From Archaeoglobales archaeon (GTDB taxonomy: Archaea > Halobacteriota > Archaeoglobi > Archaeoglobales > Archaeoglobaceae), in assembly GCA_011605865.1 (NCBI GenBank), contig JAAOZI010000012.1:24068-88067 (forward strand): 64,000 nucleotides of DNA. The letters are read 5' to 3'. Of the stretch, positions 60,589-64,000 are shown one piece after another. The position numbers and the translations under genes were made by a program. The notes under the pieces were generated by a model, which worked only from the letters and a program-made list of their open reading frames with translations, was not told the origin of the DNA and did no database searches. Positions within the stretch are counted from its first letter, which is position 1. Each line of letters begins with the position of its first letter.

Positions 60589-62153
60589 GGGCTTTAATAC
60601 TTGATGGATACGTTGACGAGCCTTCCTGTCTCGGTGTCCCGCCTTTTATTTCACCATATCCAAGATTCGTGTACGGAATTCTGAAAGAGTTGAATATAAA
60701 TGCCCTTTACTTGACCATAGACCAGTTCAGAGAGAGAAAACCAAAAGAGAATTTCGATCTCCTAATAGTAATTGCAGGAATAGCCGTTCCCGGAAACTAC
60801 TTGGGAGGAAATCCTTTAAGTAAAAATGAGCTATTTTCGCTTAATTTTGCAAAGAAAAATATCCTTGTTGGCCCAATATATCTAGAATTGAGCAAAAAGG
60901 AAATAGAAATGCTTGAAGATAGCTCCATAGAAGTATTGCGGTTTCCATTCGAAAAGACTCTTTGCGAGCTTTTCGGCCTAGAGTTTGACCTAGACAAATT
61001 TTTAATTGGTGGAGCTGAGGTAGTCAAACAGCATCCGTGGTTTCCAAACGTTATTTGTGAGATAGAAACATATCGAGGTTGCTATTGGGCCAAATGTTCA
61101 TTCTGTATAGAGAGATTTCAGAAGCTATCTTTTCGAAATCCAGAAAACGTTTTGGCTGAAATAAAATCGCTTTACGAATCTGGTATAAGATACTTCAGAA
61201 TTGGAAAACAGACAGATTTCTTTACTTACCTCGCGGACTTCAGCAAAGATTTCCCAAAGCCTAATCCTGAAAAGATAAAAGAGTTCCATCGCGCAATTTG
61301 GAAAGAGTGTCCAAAAATAAAAACTCTACATTTGGATAACGTAAATCCAAAAACAATTGCAGAATATCCTGAAGAGTCAAAAGAGATAATAAAAACAATT
61401 GTAGTATATCAAACGCCTGGAAACGTCGCAGCCTTCGGTCTTGAAAGCGCCGATGAGACAGTAGTCAGAAAAAACACGCTGTGTGCCTCTCCTGAGGAAG
61501 TGATGTTTGCTGTAGAGTTAATAAACAGATATGGTAGGACAGTGGGGTACAACGGTCTTCCAGCATTTCTACCAGGTATAAATTTCGTGATTGGGCTGAA
61601 AGGTGAGACAAAGGAAACTTTTGAGAAGAATCTCGAATTTTTAAGAGAATTGATGAGGAGAAATCTCTTGGTTAGAAGGATAAACATAAGGCAAGTAAAG
61701 ATTTTCCCAGGAACCCCAATGGAGAGAGAGGGTTATAAAACGCTTCTCAGGCACAAAAAATACTTCTATGCGTTCAAAAAGAAGGTTAGAGAAGAGATTG
61801 ACAACAAAATGTTACAAAAGGTTTTACCAAAGGGGAGAAAAATTACTGACCTTTTCGTAGAGATAGAAGGAAAAATAAGCTATTGTAGACAAATTGCAAC
61901 ATATCCAATACTCGTTGGTTTAATAGGGGAATACAAGCGAGGGACGTTTCTCGATGCTAGAGTTGTTGATTACGGATTTAGAAGTGTTACTGCAGTTGAA
62001 ACACCCTTAGACGTTAACAGCGCTAAGTTGGAACAAATCTACGCATTGATAGGGAGAAAAGCCATAGATATAGCAAAAAAGAGGCCTTTCAAGAGTCTGG
62101 AGGAATTAAAAAAGTACGTGGAAGATGCAGAATTGTTTTTCACTCTAAGATAA
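60585..62153 (+). CDS. radical SAM protein with C-terminal helix-hairpin-helix (COG1031 type)
   Basis: 522 residues from ATG 60585, whose ATGA overlaps the previous stop and has GGAGG immediately upstream (the frame is open to 60519). An N-terminal Rossmann part (MRALILDGYVDEPSCLGVPP) precedes the cluster motif ETYRGC-YWAK-C-SF-C, that is CX4CX2C; the usual radical SAM spacing is CX3CX2C. FGLESADETVVRKN and FLPGINFVIGLKGETKETF follow, and the HhH tail reads LEQIYALIGRKAIDIAKKRPF. Matches an uncharacterised archaeal Fe-S oxidoreductase family. Confidence 0.85.
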   Translation: MRALILDGYVDEPSCLGVPPFISPYPRFVYGILKELNINALYLTIDQFRERKPKENFDLLIVIAGIAVPGNYLGGNPLSKNELFSLNFAKKNILVGPIYLELSKKEIEMLEDSSIEVLRFPFEKTLCELFGLEFDLDKFLIGGAEVVKQHPWFPNVICEIETYRGCYWAKCSFCIERFQKLSFRNPENVLAEIKSLYESGIRYFRIGKQTDFFTYLADFSKDFPKPNPEKIKEFHRAIWKECPKIKTLHLDNVNPKTIAEYPEESKEIIKTIVVYQTPGNVAAFGLESADETVVRKNTLCASPEEVMFAVELINRYGRTVGYNGLPAFLPGINFVIGLKGETKETFEKNLEFLRELMRRNLLVRRINIRQVKIFPGTPMEREGYKTLLRHKKYFYAFKKKVREEIDNKMLQKVLPKGRKITDLFVEIEGKISYCRQIATYPILVGLIGEYKRGTFLDARVVDYGFRSVTAVETPLDVNSAKLEQIYALIGRKAIDIAKKRPFKSLEELKKYVEDAELFFTLR

Positions 62154-62263
62154 TAAGTCCAAAGAAACCTATAATGCTCAGAATACCATTAAAACATAAA
62201 TAAAAAATATTGAAAATCGAAAAAGCTTTAAACGAGGAGATGCATGAAAAAGAAGGTGATCAA

Positions 62264-63493
62264 ATGAACTTATTCGAAAAAATTTTAAGTTCAACGAGTA
62301 TATTTAAAAACAGGGATGTCTTAAGGCATAGTTACACTCCCGAATTCCTTCCCCATAGAGAGGAACAGATATCCCAGTTGGTTGAACTGCTTTCTCCTCT
62401 TCTAAAAGGAGGTGCTCCTTCAAACATCTTCATTTATGGCAAAAGCGGAACCGGAAAAACGGCTACAGTAAAACTTGTCATGAAAAATTTGGATGAGGTG
62501 AGCAAAAAAGTAAATGAGACCATTATAGTTCACTACCTGAACTGCGAAATAATAGATACCGCCTACAGAGTTCTAGCTACCATAGCTAGGAAATTAGGAA
62601 AAAATGTCCCTATGACTGGGTGGCCAACAGACCAAGTTTACGAAGAAGTCAAAAACGCAATTGAGAGTACCGGAGCAAAAATGGTTATCGTGCTAGATGA
62701 AATAGATAAACTTGTAAAAAGAGCTGAAGAAGCTCTATACAGCCTAACAAGAATGAATTCAGATTTATCGAGTCCTAGAATTTGCCTTATAGGGATATCC
62801 AACAATCTAAAATTCAAGAGTTTCCTTGATGCTAGAATACTCAGCTCTCTGAGCGAAGAAGAGCTTGTTTTTCCACCATACAATGCGGAGCAGCTAGAAG
62901 ACATACTGAAACAAAGAGCTGAAATGGCTTTTAATGATGGTGTACTGGAGGACGGAGTCATCCAGCTTTGTGCAGCCATAGCTGCCCAAGAACACGGAGA
63001 TGCAAGAAAGGCGCTGGATTTGTTAAGGGTAAGCGCAGAAATAGCTGAAAGGGAGGGAGATAACAAGGTAAGAATAAAGCATGTAAGAAAAGCGGTGAAG
63101 AAAATAGAGACAGACTACATGCTTGAAACTGTTAGAACCTTGCCTCTACAAACAAAAATTCTCCTCTACAGCATGAGCCTCCTTGCAGAGAGCATGGAAA
63201 AGTTCACAACAGGAGAAGTCTACTGCGTTTACAAAAAGCTCTGCAGCAAAATAGGTGTAGAAGCCTTAACTCAACGAAGAGTAAGTGATCTCATTTCGGA
63301 ATTGGATTCCCTCGGTATAATAAACTCTGTAGTCGTATCAAAGGGGAGATACGGTAGAACCAGAGAGATAAAGGTAGATAGCGATATTGAAGCTTTGAAA
63401 AGAGCCCTTGAAGAAGACTACAGGCTGCAAGAACTCAAAAAATATGAAGATGAAACAAGAAAAACCCTAAAACTTGGCATTTTCGAAAGTTAA
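62264..63493 (+). CDS. orc1/cdc6: Orc1/Cdc6 origin-binding initiator ATPase
   Basis: AAA+ initiator that binds origins and loads MCM. I choose ATG 62264 because AAGGTGATC stands four bases upstream (perfect Shine-Dalgarno); a TTG frame extends to 62210. 409 residues: Walker A GKSGTGKT (59-66), LNCEIIDTAYR, Walker B VIVLDEIDKL (Asp144-Glu145), GISNNLKF sensor 1, a sensor-2 GDARKALDLLR, and a C-terminal winged helix (KIGVEALTQRRVSDLISELDSLGI). Origins are often next to cdc6 in archaea. Confidence 0.95.
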   Translation: MNLFEKILSSTSIFKNRDVLRHSYTPEFLPHREEQISQLVELLSPLLKGGAPSNIFIYGKSGTGKTATVKLVMKNLDEVSKKVNETIIVHYLNCEIIDTAYRVLATIARKLGKNVPMTGWPTDQVYEEVKNAIESTGAKMVIVLDEIDKLVKRAEEALYSLTRMNSDLSSPRICLIGISNNLKFKSFLDARILSSLSEEELVFPPYNAEQLEDILKQRAEMAFNDGVLEDGVIQLCAAIAAQEHGDARKALDLLRVSAEIAEREGDNKVRIKHVRKAVKKIETDYMLETVRTLPLQTKILLYSMSLLAESMEKFTTGEVYCVYKKLCSKIGVEALTQRRVSDLISELDSLGIINSVVVSKGRYGRTREIKVDSDIEALKRALEEDYRLQELKKYEDETRKTLKLGIFES

Positions 63494-63515
63494 AAATTTC
63501 TTTTTCTCAATTTCA

Positions 63516-63590
63516 TGGGTCCGCGGGGGTTTGAACCCCGGACCTCTCGCTTATCAGGCGAGCGCTCTAACCAGGCTGAGCCACGGACCC
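63516..63590 (-). tRNA. tRNA-Ile (anticodon GAT)
   Basis: Minus-strand cloverleaf: acceptor GGGTCCG/CGGACCC, D arm GCTCAGCCTGGTTAGAGC, anticodon stem CTCGC/GCGAG around loop CTGATAA (anticodon GAT), T arm CGGGG-TTCAAAC-CCCCG, discriminator A. It lies 22 bases after the orc1/cdc6 stop, antisense to it. Confidence 0.95.
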
Positions 63591-63779
63591 TTATATTTAT
63601 CGGGCAAACATTTTTTAATTCTTAAGCTTTTTTGTTTTTCATACGCTTTAGGAGGCCTAAATTTAGTCTCCGGATAGAGCTTTCAAATCTACCGTACTTT
63701 CTCAGTATTTAAATTTTGCCCGAATCTTAACCAGTTTTTTCGATTTCGCAGATCTCATTAATTTGCGGATTTGCCCTTT
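63591..63779. other. intergenic region after tRNA-Ile
   Basis: No credible protein or RNA gene found. It is AT-rich, with mixed short motifs. CGCAGATCTCATTAATTTGCGG at its right end anticipates the perfect inverted repeat that follows, and a related TCTCGCAGATTTT lies inside that repeat. Confidence 0.4.
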
Positions 63780-63832
63780 GTCTGCGGTTCAAAAGCTAAG
63801 CTCTATCTCGCAGATTTTGTTGAACCGCAGAC
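63780..63832. repeat. perfect inverted repeat, 13-bp arms
   Basis: GTCTGCGGTTCAA at 63780-63792 and TTGAACCGCAGAC at 63820-63832 are exact inverted copies around a 27-base spacer. Short CGCAGAT echoes occur nearby at 63745-63755 and in the spacer. It lies downstream of orc1/cdc6 and tRNA-Ile in non-coding DNA. It could be a protein-binding site (origin-associated element), a hairpin RNA or a mobile-element end; none is proven. Confidence 0.6.
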
Positions 63833-63857
63833 CACGTTAATGCGGGCTTGAGATCTC

Positions 63858-64000
63858 TGTTATAACCGAAAACTTCGCCCTTCGGGGCGGAGATGAGAGA
63901 AGCTTGAATGGATAGAGCGTTTAAAAATTGCAAATGCAGCATGTTGCCCAGTTAAAGGCATCATCAACATAAGCCCGAGGCATAGGATGGAGGAGCTCGG
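63858..64000 (+). ncRNA. candidate structured RNA or leader, copy B of the dispersed repeat (cut by window end)
   Basis: TTATAACCGAAAACTTCGCC from 63860 repeats the promoter-like start of copy A at 31.7 kb. It then has an intact hairpin CGCCC-TTCG-GGGCG, followed by GATGAGAGAAGCTT and the shared AAATTGCAAAT-(G/A)C(A/G)GCATGTTG block. ATGTTG and CAACAT pair further on, where copy A has a different stem. The match covers roughly 110 aligned bases with several small gaps. Its end, and any gene it precedes, lie beyond base 64000. Confidence 0.4.

Noticed and set aside
62264..63832. A proven replication origin next to orc1/cdc6.
   Set aside because: Only position and one inverted repeat support it; no repeated ORB consensus was recognised.

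Overview
This window looks like a piece of a hyperthermophilic euryarchaeal chromosome, most likely from the Archaeoglobales (Archaeoglobus/Ferroglobus/Geoglobus-like). The grounds are AT-rich DNA, archaeal BRE/TATA promoters with many apparently leaderless genes, archaeal information-processing genes (PolB, RadA, Orc1/Cdc6, RqcH/NEMF, XPF nuclease, Lhr helicase, Pcc1), hypusine and pyruvoyl arginine decarboxylase genes, F420 synthesis (cofG/cofH), tetrahydromethanopterin chemistry (ftr) and a fused ADP-forming acyl-CoA synthetase. The assignment is inferred from gene content; no alignment was run.

Layout. 1-3.3 kb: 3' part of carB overlapping larB. 3.3-3.9 kb: wreckage of an IS200/IS605-type element. 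4.5-12.4 kb: an anaerobic cobalamin island made of two divergent operons, cbiL-F-G-HC-D-E-X on the minus strand and cbiM-N-Q-O/T (cobalt importer) on the plus strand. It has two gene fusions (CbiH-CbiC and CbiO-CbiT), a CbiC domain without its usual catalytic histidine, and a short CbiN. 12.4-17.5 kb: polyamine/hypusine genes, a prenyl synthase, PHP hydrolase, DUF211, ThiC and tRNA-Arg. 17.5-28.9 kb: Lhr helicase, XPF nuclease, cofH/cofG, a PhoU-like regulator, radA followed by a SWIM zinc-finger gene, a geranylgeranyl-reductase-family protein and an amidase. 28.9-35.7 kb: pheS, an extremely AT-rich intergenic region, pyrK, a repeated structured element upstream of an SCP2 protein, a second IS remnant, a prenyltransferase-repeat protein, tRNA-Gln, HtpX and a PH-like membrane protein. 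35.7-46.3 kb: acd and a partner gene, a decayed stretch (GNAT and CBS fragments), an m5C methyltransferase, rqcH, tRNA-Pro, then pheT-apgM-argD. 46.4-49.1 kb: a metal regulator and Zn/Mn ABC transporter in one overlapping operon. 49.1-64 kb: hydrolases, polB, a DUF63 protein, a CDIN1-like nuclease with pcc1 and a DHH/RecJ protein, aspartate kinase, ftr, a sugar nucleotidyltransferase, a radical SAM protein, orc1/cdc6, tRNA-Ile, an inverted repeat and a second copy of the structured repeat.

The most unusual items are the CbiO-CbiT fusion (cobalt import joined to a corrin-ring methyltransferase), the CbiC domain with alanine in place of the catalytic histidine, and a repeated promoter-plus-hairpin element at 31.7 kb and 63.9 kb (relic at 3.3 kb) that may be an undescribed non-coding RNA or leader RNA. 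No CRISPR array, rRNA gene or intact mobile element was found.
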